The notes under the pieces: model-generated | Databases searched by the model: none | What the model was told of the DNA's origin: nothing | The model's input: only the letters and a program-made list of their open reading frames with translations | Assembly (NCBI GenBank): GCA_028023455.1 | Contig: JAQFVV010000445.1 | Coordinates: 498,001-562,000 of the forward strand | Direction of reading: 5' to 3' | Length of the DNA stretch: 64,000 bases | DNA from: Epiperipatus broadwayi | Lineage: Eukaryota > Onychophora > Udeonychophora > Euonychophora > Peripatidae | Part shown: piece after piece, positions 19,413-33,610 of the stretch | Position numbering within the stretch: the stretch's first letter is position 1 | Layout: every line of letters starts with the position of its first letter | Program-made: the position numbers and the translations under genes

Positions 19413-21564
19413 TATGTAATAGACTTTCACACTTTTCTTAAGGCAATCCAAATTTTAAAGATTTTGTTTTTAAAAAAACACGTTTTTATATTAAAACTTC
19501 TTTTAACTGCTAAAGGTTTTGCATATCTTTCCAATAAAGAAATGATTTATTGATAAAATAAAAATATTGGAAAGAGATTTAAATGATAGATTTTTTTTAA
19601 AATATCAATTGCATTCCAGAAAATTATTTTTAGTAAGTAAATTTTCAATCATTCTGCTCAACAAGATAAAATAAATGAAATATTAATTAAATATTTTTCT
19701 AGGTAAGTAACGATTTAGGTACATGTGTTGGAAGCAAAGTAAATTAAGTGTGTTTATTGATTACATAAAAAAATGTTTTTTGTGTCATAAAATAAAAAAG
19801 CTTGAATTTTATCTCCACTACCAAAAAAAACTAATAAATATTTATTTTTTAATATCTTAAATATAAATTGAGACTTTGTAAGTTTATGTTTTATATTTTG
19901 CAACAATTATCTACATGAATTCAATGTTCAAATATGTAATTATATTTGTTATATTTTCTGAAATGTCTACAAACTATTTACATTATGCAAATAGATCTTA
20001 ATTCTTCAGAGCATTTACAAAAAATTTTATTATTGCACAATATATTTTAAAAGCATAGTTCTTATTTTATTACTGAAATTATAGAGTTAGTAGAATTTAT
20101 TAATGTTGAATTTGAAACTACTATTTTAAAATCTGTTTGCATTATTATTAATAATATTTTTAAAGCCAAATAAAGATCAACATTTATGACAAATATTTAA
20201 AAAATATTATAGTTTGTATAAACTGATGGGCAATTCTAAATAAGGCTTTTTCTAATATCTTTTTATATTATGTTAATATTAGGTGGAATGTATTTACATT
20301 CAATTTTATTAATCATAGAAACTCGTTTAGAAGATTTCATATTAAAGTAATTAACAAAATTGATATAAGAACCAGCAATACAAACATTATATCTATACAA
20401 ATGGTTTGAAAATATATACCAATGTTTTGCATTCTAATAGATAATCGGCATTATTTAATTATCACCACCTTTGTTACAGTATAAAGGAAATTAATATAAT
20501 AAGTGATCTGAAAATAGTATAAGATTATTTTTTCATAAGTACCTAAAAAGACTTGAATTTTGTACCAAAATTATCAAGCAGTTTAAATTCTCATAAGCTC
20601 CTATGATATATTTATTTACTAAGCCAGATTTGTTTTCAGGTAAAGAAGTGTTTAAAGCTGTTTTAATTTTTAAATAAAGTTACATTGCCAGAAGGTATAC
20701 ATTATAAAATATAGATGCTGGAATACCAAGCTGTTTCTATTCATATTACATTAGTACACTACCCCAAGATATAGATTGGAAAAAAGACACTAGCAGTCTG
20801 GATAACTCCAGTTCATCCCATATGATTTTACTTAATGTGTTTCTAAGATAACTTTATATTTAAGATGCATTAAAGTAAAACCTTTCATCACATTTGTGCC
20901 AAAACATCACTGAGATTTAAATGTCCTATATTTTAAAATTCTAAGGTATGTTGAATATTATAATTAACCAATATATGTTGAAGTTTTTCTGTATAAACAG
21001 ATGGACAAATAATTATTTTTAGATATCATTATCTGAATAACCCAAAGCATTAACTAGAAATTAGATTAGATTGATTTACAATTCTTTTTCATATATATAT
21101 ATATATATTATAATTTGGTCACAATAATGATATATATATATATATATATATTATAATTTGGTCACAATAATGACGTTAAATTACAATAATCTATTTTAAT
21201 TTATTTTTTATTGATGCTATATTACCAATTGTCGCTGATTACATCAAAAATTGAAAAATGCAGATAAAAAGATTGTGATAAAATTTAATGCAGTAGTAGG
21301 GAGTATTAAATTTTTAATCCTACTATATGATAATCTTTTTTTCTATATTAAATTGATTTTAATAATAAAATTAAAAGTACAGAAATCTTGCATTACCATA
21401 TAGTTATTTTAAAATTATTTTAATCACAATTTGGTATTTTTTTTTTCACTGCAATAGACATATATTATATCTAATAATACAGAAATACAAGATCTATAGA
21501 GAAAAATATAAATCTTTTTTAATACACTGTACAAGCTTACACACACTTGAACATATAATGTGAT
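19413..21564. other. gene-free AT-rich stretch
   Basis: I see no gene. Around 20210-20250 and 20985-21015 'gtataaac(a/t)gatggacaa' recurs, hinting at an old dispersed repeat also visible at 895-920. Confidence 0.55.
21091..21172. repeat. duplicated TA microsatellite plus flank
   Basis: Two tandem units, each a TA run followed by 'ttataatttggtcacaataatg', differ only in TA-run length. Confidence 0.9.
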
Positions 21565-21890
21565 ATATAAGGGATTCTAACTCAGACGTTCACATGACAC
21601 TCAACTCTCCATGCCATCTCATATTGCCGACCCACCTGATCTCACACATGTTGAAAAAATACATAATAAACGTATTTCATGCTAAAACAGCAATCATCGG
21701 TTGGTTCAGATTACTATCTCCACATATATATACAATCAATGCTCAACTTTATATATTAAGATAGCCAATCTTCATACTTTAATGGACAGGCTTCAAACCA
21801 CTCCAACCCAAAATTCTTCAGCCGTCCATTTCATTGAAAATCTGATGATGGAACGTTCAAAGTCTGAGTTCGAATCCCTTATATAAATCT
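21565..21890 (-). mobile_element. repeat family R copy with hammerhead relic
   Basis: On the minus strand, a ~25-bp inverted piece of the 3' end ('aagggattcgaactcagac') comes first. It is followed by the body shared with 38653-38800 ('gattttcaatgaa...gaagcctgtccattaaag...ggctatcttaatat'), the hammerhead relic, and a tRNA-like end 'gagatggcatggagag...gtctgagttagaatccctta'. B-box-like sequences therefore face each other at the two ends. It is non-coding. Confidence 0.65.
21665..21712 (-). ncRNA. hammerhead ribozyme relic (family R)
   Basis: The minus strand has CCGATGA (21700-21694), TTGCTG-TTTT-AGCAT and GAAA (21778 side reads as TTTC at 21675-21678), followed by TACG. U4 is changed to C, which should disable catalysis. 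Stem II (TGCT/AGCA) is kept. Confidence 0.55.
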
Positions 21891-24800
21891 TTTTTTTGTA
21901 ATTTTTTAACTATGTATATTTATTTCTCTTCTATGAAAAAGATTATGTCTTCCTTTTTTTTTTCCTATTAAATGTATCGCTTTATTATTTATATATATTT
22001 ATTTAACAATTTTCGTCTTAAAAAATTATTGCGAATTATATATTTGGTTAAAAGTCATTGATATTACCGGTAATTCGTAAATAGTTTGTATATCAAAAAT
22101 GATGGAGATGAGCCACAATTCATGAAATTTGAGCTTAAAGAATCTATCACTCTATAAGTGCATTAAACCATGGAGGGTAAATATAATAAAATGGTTTCTT
22201 GCTTATAAAGTTGCATGTTGTTCAAAAATATCAAAAATGAAAATGCTGGTCAAAAACATGGACCTTGAGTTCCAGAGCTTGCCATTTTATCATTGTATCA
22301 AATTACCCAGAACAAAAATTATGGAATGGCTTATTGCTTGTAAGTTTTATAAAAATTTACGCACCATAAGCTGAGAAACAGCCCATGACCTTCAACTTCA
22401 ACTCTACGGCTTTCTTTTGCAAATTTTTTTAAAAAAAAATAAAACATGCATAAAGCAAATAATTTACTACAGAACTTTACAAGAAATCAGATGTGGCGAA
22501 AACCAATCCGGATTTATATTATAAATTTCTAAATATAAAAATACAATAATGTGTATAAATATTTTTTAATATTTTTGAAATACAAGCATATATATTAAAT
22601 ATTTTTAATAATAAAAAAGATATATACTGTGTAATAGCAATAAACTCGATAATAACAAAACTAAAAATGTTACAGTTAATTTTGACAAAAAAAAGACAAT
22701 TTTTTTATAAATATTAAACTAGTAATTTATCATAAGATAAAGAGAGTTTTCTTGATTTAATATGCAAAAGAAGGCTATTTGTAAAATAAGCAGGAGACTG
22801 GAAGGAGGAGTGGAATCTGTCGTTTATCTTTTAAATTATAGGACAATATTTTAAATTTTATAGCACGAAAATAAATAGAGGACATATAAAATTGAAATTT
22901 CTAAGATAAAAAAAAAAACAAAGGCATTTTTTATTTATTTATATGATAGATTTAGAGATGTTTTTCAAGTGGTAATTACACACATATAATAAATTGTACC
23001 AATTTCTCTGTATGTGAATATAATATTGCAATTCTAAAATTAATCTTTATTTTTGCTATGATTAAAATACTCATCACCGAAAATGTATTTGGGTAGGTAT
23101 TTAAAAATGAAAATGTATATTCACTAGAAGAAACAAATATTAATGCTAAAATTCGTATATTATAAATTGTAATTAAATAAATACCTCATGAATACTAATA
23201 GCGTATTTATTTGGTTTTTCCACAACGTGAGTTTGAAACTAATCCAAATAAAACTTAGTAAAAAAAATTAAAACTGATTCTTCATTTAAAAACTCTAAGG
23301 CATGATGAGTAATGTTTTCATCTTTTTCACTGCTCCTTTAAAAGGAGTTATTGGAAACACCTCTATCTTGGACTGGATTATTTATGGCAGTTTTATTATA
23401 AACACAGTAAAAAATTAATTAACCACTGTTTATGGCTGAAAATCAAAGGATCCTGTTACAATTTCCAATTTTTTAAAAAAGGAGGATATTTATATATGAG
23501 CATTTAATACTGAAATTCTTAGTTAAGTTGCAATAATAACAATATAAAAGTAGTCTGGTTACTGTAGAGTTTCCAAACAAACCCATGTATTAAATTAGCA
23601 GAACTATAAATAAATAACTTTGAATAGATTCAACACTATAAAAAATGAGCACAAACAGAATATCTTTAATGTTATTCTACTTGTGTCTAACAATAGGTAC
23701 AATATATCTAACTTCTAATTAAAAAAATCAAATGTCTTGAATCCAAAGTAACCTGCATATAGCCATCTAGGTCTCACATCAGGTAAAAGTTTACAATTTA
23801 GCAGCTTCCATTTTATTCTAATTGTATAATTGTTTTTGAGCCTAGAAATGTTAAAGCAAAACATCATTTGCCCTTTAAAATTTATATTAACAAGTGCATT
23901 TTTCTTATGAGTATTCTAGAATAATCTATTCTAAGCTTTAATTGACAGTGATTATGAGAAGAAATATGACTTAGTATCCACTCCCAGATTGATTAATGGG
24001 GACTGATTTAGAGTGTTCTCTCTACCATTTTGAAGTCTAAGGACCATCCCAAACCACCGATGACACATCCATACAATAAATGACATTGAATAATCTACAT
24101 GTAGTCATGATATGACCATTCATTACAAAATCGCAATTTACATCATTAATTAAAAAATTATCATACAAATTTCATACAACTATGCTTGGTCAAATCACAT
24201 AACTAAAATATACAAAATATAAAAAATGGGAGGTACAAATAAATTTTGAAATACTAAAAGCTTATAATTTCTAAAACATAAATTTAAAATAAAAAGTGAA
24301 TGAAACAATAATGGACACATATATTAATTTTTAAAAAAAACATTAAAAACATAAATAAACAATGTATTTGTGACATCTGCATTTTTAATCATCAAAAACA
24401 TCCCTCACCCTCCCTGTATACTTTGGTGCAAAGTGCCATCATTAACTAAATTTTATTACAATATATGACAATAACCACATATTGAATAAATGTAAAACTG
24501 ATCAAACCAAGCTTATAATTTCGAAATACTAAACACTTATAATTTCTAAAATATTAATTTTATTACTATATAGTCTCATATCCACTTGTTAAAATAATGT
24601 AAATGTTGAATAAACATAGCAACAACTGCTGAAGCATATTAATTCTACAATTAATAATAAATCACATTTTATCTTAACAATAGCCAAAAGAATAATTGCC
24701 TAAAGTAAAGAAGATTAATTTTACAATTCATAAAAAAATAATAAATCAGATTTTTTTCTTACCGAAGCTAGTACTGTTGTGTACCTCATTTCTCACATGT

Positions 24801-25279
24801 TACAAAGAAAAATATGGAGATGAGAAAAAATTAGCATTGTTTATATGTGATCACATGATTTGAAAATGTCTATAAAAGAGAAATTTTGATCCAAAATATT
24901 AGAAGGAACAATAACTTCTCTTGAATAGCCAAATTTCTTTTTAGCAACATTTTGTAAGAGTAATTTAATCTCACAACAGACTGTAATATTATGACTTTAA
25001 AATGATTTTATTTGTATAAATTTCAAGAACCCATAAGATTGTCATGTGAATAAGTGTAGATCCAATATCCACATCAGGAGATCAAGTGCGAACAATGCTA
25101 TATTTTCATATCTTCATTTTTTTCCTAATTACATATAATAAAGAAAACATACAACACCAGAGTTTCTTTCTTGTAAGAAAAAATCCAATTATACCTGGAT
25201 CTTGTTTTATGTGAATTATTTTAATGTGATTTTGAAGTTATGCAATTCATGTTTCTTCCTAATAATATCTTTCATATTT
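21891..25279. other. gene-free AT-rich stretch with short repeats
   Basis: No gene is visible. Bases 22140-22200 and 22280-22345 are an old tandem duplication (period about 138 bp) that gives an 81-codon open frame at 22129-22374 its internal repeat. The phrase 'gcttataatttc.aaa' with neighbours recurs at 24245-24290 and 24505-24560, and inverted at 26415-26450, marking a dispersed repeat of unknown class. Confidence 0.5.
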
Positions 25280-25835
25280 CACTATATTTATTAGATATCA
25301 AGAAATTTAAATTATTAATAACTTATTTTGACTTGAAATACTTTTCTTTTTTAAAAATATAACATTATCCTAGCAGCTAACATGAACATGGCCTGAAGTT
25401 GTATTTAGAATCTTAGCTTCTATGTAAATAACCTATTTATATTAATGAGTAAATAATAATAATAGATTTATTCTTACATATAAAAATATCACAATAAATA
25501 TTTAAAAATTTTAAACTTTTAAAATGTATTTTGTTAGATATAACAGAAATAAATAATCTTTTAGATTTTTAAAATAAATAATGAAGATTTTATTGATTTT
25601 GTAAACAGAAAATAATCTTTCTAGTGATAATGTATAATCTTTTTGTTTTGATTGCGATCTCATTTTTGTAATATAGAAACAAAATATGAACATTTAAAAC
25701 ATATTTCAGTAGTGAACAAAAAAAGACAAATTTATCATTTTCTGATATGTAAAAGTCAGTTAATCATAGATTTTAAGTTGATGTGTGAGACAAAGACAAA
25801 TGTCAGAAAATGCTGAAATCTGAGAGAGTTTTCTG
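25280..25835. repeat. dispersed repeat, first copy (pair with 59691-60075)
   Basis: It starts 'cactatatttattagatatcaagaaat' and ends 'gtgagacaaaga.aaatgtcagaaaat.ctg', co-linear and same-strand with 59691-60075. About 170 bp in the 25560-25690 part are absent from the other copy. The class is unknown; no terminal repeats are evident. Confidence 0.75.
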
Positions 25836-26509
25836 CAATAAACAATCTTAAATTCCAACAAGAACTAAATATTTATATGTCTGGATATCATGAGCTTTAC
25901 AAACAATTAATAAAATCATCATCTCAAAGTTTAATCACCGATTACATTGTCGACAGAAAACCATTAACACAGCACAAGACTGAAAGTGGCACTAATTGTG
26001 CTTGCTCTTATGATGAATCTGATTTATTATTCACAAACAAGCACATATTGTCAAATAGCAGGAATGATTAAAATATGTATAAAAATGTAAAATTAAATAC
26101 TGTAGTTAATAAAAAAAAAAGTAAAAAAGGTTTGTTTTTCAAATATTTGAAATTTTTTATTACTCATATTTTATTTTCTTATTTTTTAATGTGAATTTTA
26201 AAGTAATTTTTCCTTGTTGCTTTGCTTTTATGCAATTTCTGAAAATTATAAAACCTCTCCCCCATTAATCAAGATAAGTTAAGTCTATTTTTGTGTGATT
26301 TTTTTTAATGCAGGTTTTCTGTGCAACCTATCTATTGCATAAAATGAGACCCAGGTGTAATTATAAAATTAATATTCTTTATTTCAGCCAATTTCTTTTT
26401 CAGCTGACATGTTTTAGAAATTATAAGCTTTTAATATTTTGAAATTATGTGCTTGTTTGGATAAATTTTATGTTTATTCAACATGTGGTTATAGGCATAT
26501 ATTTTAATA

Positions 26510-26700
26510 TGTGTTGGAGATGGTGATGTGGAACCAACTGATGAGTCTTGGTTCAGTATGAAATATATATGTATAAAAGCTCATTTATCTTTTTCACATG
26601 TATTTGGTCATATATATCAGTTGTATAAGATAAATTGGATAACTTTGGGGAGTTTGAAAGTCTGAGTTCAAGTTCCTTATAATTACATTAAATTTGGTAT
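26510..26700 (+). mobile_element. repeat family R copy, 5'-truncated
   Basis: Shared landmarks are 'gaaccaactgatgag', 'catttatctttttca', 'gtataagat', 'gaaagtctgagttcaagttcctt' and the tail 'aattacatta..tt.ggtatagaaaatatac'. The part 5' of the hammerhead is not homologous to the other copies. It ends in a long TA run. Confidence 0.65.
26530..26580 (+). ncRNA. hammerhead ribozyme relic (family R)
   Basis: CTGATGAG at 26538-26545 and GAAA at 26560-26563 keep the core. The stem II arms (TCTT against AGTA) no longer pair fully, and stem III has become a TA run. Probably inactive. Confidence 0.5.
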
Positions 26701-26718
26701 AGAAAATATACATGTATT

Positions 26719-26719
<1 letters not shown>

Positions 26720-26803
<84 letters not shown>
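26720..26803. repeat. (TA)n microsatellite
   Basis: Two TA tracts are separated by 'aaatacatgta'; the flanks 'tacatgta.ttaaata' are near-mirror images, so the tract can fold as one hairpin. Confidence 0.85.
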
Positions 26804-26810
<7 letters not shown>

Positions 26811-26861
26811 GGAAATCAAATCATACATCATATGACTTAATTGCATAAGCTTGTATTAAAA

Positions 26862-27040
26862 ATTTATAATGAGCATGAATAGCTCTTAATAAGCTTTTCT
26901 AAATATCTCTATCTCCAGACTAGTTTCTAGCTGCTGGCTGTCATCACTGAGTACCTCAATGATGATGGTCAGCAACTAGAATCTGCTCAGGAATAGGGAT
27001 ATTCAGAAAAGCTTGTTAAGAGCTATTTATACTTATTATA
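26862..27040. mobile_element. palindromic element with a hammerhead-like relic in each arm
   Basis: The arms (about 26862-26950 and 26955-27040) are reverse complements: 'aatagctcttaataagcttttct' faces 'agaaaagcttgttaagagctatt'. The left arm on the minus strand reads GTGATGA, CAGC...GCTA, GAAAC, TA, GTCTGG. The right arm on the plus strand reads ATGATGA, TGGTCAGCAACTA, GAATC. This layout equals the family 1 PLTR hammerhead (GAAACTAGTCTGG), so it is probably a head-to-head PLTR remnant of another PLE. Confidence 0.6.
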
Positions 27041-27839
27041 TAATATGTATAAATATCTGTGTATAATGGCATAATAGAAGAAATTAATAAATTTACAAGT
27101 AAATTTATTGTCTGATTGAACTGTTTATAAATTTTTTTAAATTGTTTTGAATATTTAAATGGCTAAAAAAATGTTTAATCTATATTCTAAATAAATCTCT
27201 TAACCACAATCTGTTATTTTAGAATTCAAATGTCTTATAATTTTTCAAATAGCTGACCATACCTTTTTAGCATGAACAATGAGATCATTATATTTCTAAT
27301 AAAATATAAGAGATGGCTTTTATCCTGCACTATTCTGAAATAAGGTTGAAAGAAAAGCTTTTATTGGGCAAAATATTAACATAAAATAATAAAAAAGCAT
27401 CATCTATTAGATATTTCTCAGTCTTAGTTGATAAAATAAAATCTACTGTTTAAAAATTTAATATTTTTAAGTTTAAAATTAATTATAGTGCTAATTTAGT
27501 TTAGCATGATATTATCTTCAAAACTTATATTATTATTTTAAAATTTTGAATAGTTATTACTGAGGAGTTTATAAAAAAATTAGCATGAAGAGTGTCAGAG
27601 CTGAGCTATAATCTGTGAACCATGAATCCCAGAATCCTCTACTCTTCCACTAAACTAAATTATTTAGAATATTTACTATTATTACATGATATTTTATTTC
27701 TAGCATAAAAGTTTTCTGAATTAATTATGTCATTTTAGTTCATAGTATTAATATTATCTTTGGTAAATAAGTCACCACATATTGTCCAGAAATGATGATG
27801 TTACTTTAAATGAAATTCAGCTCAATAATTTGACATAAG

Positions 27840-27930
27840 CTTGTGGTTAAGACCTGTAGAGGTCCCTACTATCACATTTTACACACATATTCTTGCAGTT
27901 ACAGCCTTAGTAAATATTACATAATTAGTA
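27840..27930. repeat. short dispersed repeat (pair with 47342-47440)
   Basis: 'cttgtggttaagacctgtag' then 'aggtccctac', followed by 'cttgcagttacagccttag'. The second copy differs at scattered sites. Class unknown. Confidence 0.7.
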
Positions 27931-30900
27931 ATGTGGAAGAAGTTAAGTGAAAATGAGCTTTAGCAAACAAAGAATTTAATTGAGCACATACATTTTAACT
28001 TAGGAAAAGACTAAAACAAAATTGAGTGTTGCTAAAACAAAAATTAATGGAACTGAAAAGGTTTCTATCAAATAGTATACATTATTATTTCATAGCTTAA
28101 ACAGTCATGTGCACATCTGATTCCATTGATACTACAATCACATTAAATGATTCCACTGCAGCCATCTTTCAAATTCATTTAATGGTCATACATTAATTTA
28201 TTAGCAACAACTAATATTAAAATAATCTTTTGAATGATATTAATTATTTACTTATTTTTATAAAATAAATTAAATATTTATTTCTTAGTATGTATTGATG
28301 TTTTTAATTAGCTTTTGCTTGAATATATTTGTATTTTTTAGCAAAAAATGATTTGATTAAAATTTGCTATTGAAAACCAAAAAGTAACTAAGAAAGGCTT
28401 ATTATTAAATAAGAAATGTCCACTTTCAAGAATGCTATCATTATATTTTGTTGGTTTTGTAATTATAAATCAAATACACAGCTATGAATATAAAGGCATG
28501 GAACTTTTAAAATGTTAAGCATAAATAATATTAATAAATATAGCTTCTCTAAAAAGAGGTAAAAGCGCAATATTTTTGGGATTATATAATTCTTTATCCT
28601 AAAGTCACTTTGTTGCTAGAAATTTTATTAAGAATAATTTTATTTCATTAAAGTAATTTTTTTAGACTGAAGACTAAAAATGAAATCATGTTTGATTATT
28701 TATTCTTGCTTACCATTTTCTTTTTTATATGCAAACTGATATATCATTTTTCAGATTATTTTTCATTTAAAAATTTTTTTTAATGTAAAGATTTTATAAA
28801 GAATAAAGTTTTTTGTTAAAGTCAGTCAAGTTGTTCCAAAATAAGTAGCTTTGTTTTTAGCATCAAAAGTTGTTTGAAATAATGAGATTATTTTAATAAT
28901 GAAATGATAATTTTACTTTAAATAAATAATTAAACTTATTAATTTGAAATATTTGATAAAATGGAAGATATTGAGTAAAAATAAAAATAAAAAAGATTAA
29001 ATGAAACAAATAAATTTTAATTTAGGAAAAAATTTAAAAAAAGGGATGTTGATATTGAAGATATTTCAATTTACTAACATAGCTTTTGTTTTGTAATTTA
29101 AAACAATAAAATCATTATGTTACTTTTAGTTTTGCTTTTTGGGTTCTTTTTATTTTTTTTAGTATCAAACATAGTCATACAAACTGAATAATAATCAAAA
29201 ATTAAAAACTGTGTCTGTTTGTGTGCTATGAACATAAGAAGTAAACATATTTTTGATTCCTCATGCATAGTTACTTGGTGTTTGTAAAATAGTATTAACA
29301 CATGCATTGGATCTTACTTACTTTCATCTGCATAGTAAGATTGTTTTTGAAGTTATTACTAAAGGAGTTGTTTGATGGTAGAAAGTAGTCAACCTGTTAT
29401 CAACTTATTTCTAGAAATATCTATTAAATTGTTTTTATTATCCAGAAATGAGATTCACCTAAGACTTCAGGATACTTCTGTATAATGCTTTATTCAATTT
29501 AATTATTTTACAGTTTTCCCTGCCTAGTGGTAATTTTTCAGAGCTATAAAATATAATTACATTATCACATTATTTTTTCCAACAATTCACTTGTATATAT
29601 ATTGAATTAAATATTTCCATGAATTGTTATTCTAATAAAGACTGAAATAAGATTTTATCCATATAAATGGAGATAACTTTTAACCTTTGATTTTCCAAGA
29701 AATTATCAATTACTACTAATTAGCAATCCCTAAGACTAAACAAGTTTCTCATTAACCTGTAATAGCTCTTTTGTAGGAGTTTTTTGATAAAGTAAAAGGA
29801 AGATACACGTCTGATTATAATTAAATAAACTATTTTTTTATATATATATATATATATATTGTACCCTCACTTCCTGATATATAATATAAGTTAAAATATG
29901 ACTAGCTCAATTAAATCGTTATGCTCGGCTAAAATATGTATAACTATCATTAATATATTTTTATAATACTATATCTTATCAGATTCATTATAACTTACCA
30001 AAATTAATATAGTTCAATATCATGTACTAATTAAATAAGTATTTATTAAAATCATGAGACTATGAAGTGAAGTTACAAGTGGTAATTGAATTTACATTGA
30101 GCTAATGTCTTCCCAAGACACTATCTCAATGGCATAAGAATACTATTACCTCTTTATTATCTCATTACTACATCTACAGCACTCTTATGTCTTTTATAAA
30201 AAATTAACTAACTTCAATAATAATAATAAATAAATCTCAATCTTTTATTAAGGAAATATAATTAAATAATCTCAGGTTCTTTTAATTATTTTAAAGTAAT
30301 AATATTTCTTGCAGATAGGCATGATAAGGGATTTAATATCAAACCTAACTACACCTAACTTATCATAATAATAATAATAACTAACAATAATAATTTCTAG
30401 TGTATAAATTAATCTTATCTATTTTATTATACTATTAATCATTAAGAACACAAGTAAATCATCTACATGTCTTTCATTTTCATATAGTATCTTAATTTTA
30501 AAATATACTAAAATCTTATAATTTAATAACCTGTGGCAATAAATAATACTATACTCTTATATTGTGCATTATAAGTACTTTGTGACCATTATAATATTAT
30601 ATGTTAATATCAATCAATTTCTATAAATTATATTAAGAAAATACTGTGTTTCTTTTAAAAATAATAATAACAATAAATTCATATTGTGCAAATATTATGT
30701 TTATTCAAATTATCTGTTGTCAAATGCTGTGGTGTAAAATAATGAATTCGACACACTTTTAAAACAACTTAAACAAATTTATTTACATCAATTTTAATAA
30801 ACAACTCATGTACATTATTTACATTACAAGTGGAAACCAAAGAAAATAAAAAATAAGAAAAATAATAATACAAGATTTTTACACTGTTACTATTTCCATA

Positions 30901-33184
30901 AACATAAATAGATAATCCATACATTTTTTAAATGTTTTATCAGTAACATTTAATTAAGTTTATGAACTTAAATCTTAATAGATATCATTTGTCATTAGTT
31001 AGTACAAAAGAAGACTTTTATGTAAAATATCACTTATGTAGCATATGTAAAATAAACAAACTTTAACAATTAAAAAATGCTACTTCACTTAAGTATTATT
31101 GCTATTTCTATTATAATGTATTAGTATGTATTACATTTACTATTAGCATTAATCAAATATCAACTAATGTATAGACTGATATAACTTTATAATATAATGA
31201 CATTTATTGATTATATAATTATTTACTTCATTCTGATGTAATTCCATACTGTATGTCTTACCAAAATATGCAATACATATATGTTCTTTTCTTAAAATAA
31301 TATTTAAAATTATTCAACAATTTCAAATTTTATAAAGTATTATATTAAAATAAATTCTATGATTCTTTTCTATTTAAACTACTACTCTTCTCTACTCGTA
31401 ATTCCTATTCCTTCCTAATAAAATTCTATCTACAAATATCATTTGACCTTATTTAACTTCAGTAACAGCTTACCAATTTTTAAAAATAATGACTATCCAA
31501 ACTATCTTATACCTCATCATCAATATACGATAAACCCTTCAAACAAAATATAAATTTCTATATAAAATTAATTTAACTTATCTAATAAAAAAAAAATAAA
31601 ATATAGATATTTTTACCTCTTACTAACTTGAAAGGTAATATAAATAACTCATACTAATATAATAAATCAAATTCCTAATATTGTAACAGAAACATTAAAA
31701 CTTATTCATGAAAGAATCATATAATTATTTATGGATTTCTCTTATAACATTATAATAAATTTATATCATAAATTTAAAGTATGCATATTAAAATAAAACT
31801 GTTAATACTAATATTATGCATGTATATTCTTTAAATATTTATACATTTATTCAACAATCAAATAACATTTAGTTGATCTAAAGAAAACAAAGCAAAATAC
31901 ATCAAATTATTACTATTATATAATTTTTACCATAAATGATATTCCAATTTATAATCCACCACACGATGTCCTCCAGAATTACAGTTTTACAAAATAATTT
32001 CACATTTATACTCAACAATTATTCTTTAAAATATTACGTGTTGTATAATTATATAAAAATAAACTTTATGAAATTAAGTTTTATATTAATATTTAGTTAC
32101 TTTTTTAAAAAAAATGTACCTCTCTTATCTTTAATAGATCAATAAATAATTAAATATCTATGTTAGTTAAGAAAAACAAAAGATGTTCCATAAAATCCAA
32201 TGGTGTCTTCTTTCCACCCATAATTGTTCTTTTTTTCCTAGGCACAAACTTTTACCAACATTACTTCCTTTTCCGGTACATCACGTGTTTTTAAAAGTTT
32301 TTATGAAATAAATGAAAACGTTCTTTTTTAAAAAAAAAATAAAATAAAATAAGTTCCACCATAAAGAAACAAAATAATAATTAAAATAGTCTAAAGGATC
32401 CGGATTCATTTCTTTAAAGAAAAATTATTTAAAAGTTATTATTTCTAGGATTAGTCAATAGTTTATAATGTTCTTATTTAATTATTATCAATTGACTTGG
32501 ATATCCACGTATACTTATTTGCGCATTCTTTAACAAATATTTAGGTAAGATTAATTTCTAAATTCTTCTGTACGACCAGCATCCAGACTTTACTATATAA
32601 TATTTTATTTACAGGTATTTCTTTGCCAATTAAACTTCCGATTTATTTGCCTTTTAAAACTATCGAAATCTAGTCTTTTAAACTACAAAGACTTAACAAG
32701 GCAAGTAATTCTACAATTATTATTAATTACCATATCTTTACCAAGATATATACTTAAATTTGTAATTTAAAAATACTTTCTTCATAAAGAAGTATTTATC
32801 TTTCTTTAAATATTTTTTTATAAAAATTAATTATAATCAACTTTTAAATTCATATAATGTCCAATATATTACTTTTATTCAACTAGTAATTCTCCTAGTT
32901 AATCCAGCATTTGTTATATTTTTAGTATAAAGTCTCCAATACATTTTATCCTTATACGATGCTTTCATGATTATTTGATAGTAAATTGAGCTTCGATAGA
33001 GACGATCAATAGGGAATTATAAATAAATTAGCACTGCATATTTAACGGTAAAACTTTTATAAATTATTTAAAACTACTCTCTTATAATTTTAAAACGATT
33101 ACGAGAGCGTCTATAATTTTACTTAGCTATATCTAATAGCACACTTCACTTAAAAGAAATCATAATCATAATCCCCCCTGAACA

Positions 33185-33245
33185 ATTGAACCTTGGTTTT
33201 ATACCGGAATACATTCCCCACTTGATTGGTAAATTAAACAATCAC
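33185..33245 (-). promoter_or_regulatory. candidate TATA promoter, minus strand
   Basis: On the minus strand 'taccaatcaag' (CCAAT) is followed about 17 bases later by 'ccggtataaaaccaagg' (a good TATAAAA box) and then a C/T/G-rich start region. It points into the unusual 30.7-33.2 kb block, so it could be the 5' promoter of a decayed LTR-type element. No downstream gene is visible. Confidence 0.25.
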
Positions 33246-33610
33246 CTTGCTAGCCTATTTACATATTTTACCAACAATACAGAATTAAAAATAAATAATG
33301 ACTTATTTAATATTTATTATTTATTACATTATTAAATTCTTAAATGGATCTTTATCATTTATTTAAATCCATTAAACATTTTTTTAAAATATATTTTTTA
33401 CTTTATTTCACTTTTAACTTTTATAAGACTATTTTTTAAACAAACTAAGTCTATTTTTATACGTTACGTTTTTTTTAAACAGTATTTTAAAAATCAGATT
33501 TAATATTTCACATTAATTATCTTTATTTTTATCTCGTGATAGCCAATATAATATTTATAAATTTTATAATAGAATTTTAGAACAGTTTTGCAACTTTACT
33601 AAAAAAAAAC

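Noticed and set aside
25877-26071. 64-codon plus-strand frame with fairly balanced composition
   Set aside because: No recognisable domain, no splice or promoter context, and it directly follows a dispersed repeat; likely transposon-derived or chance.
27590-27660. tRNA-like words 'gattcatggttcac' on the minus strand
   Set aside because: No cloverleaf can be drawn; arms do not pair.
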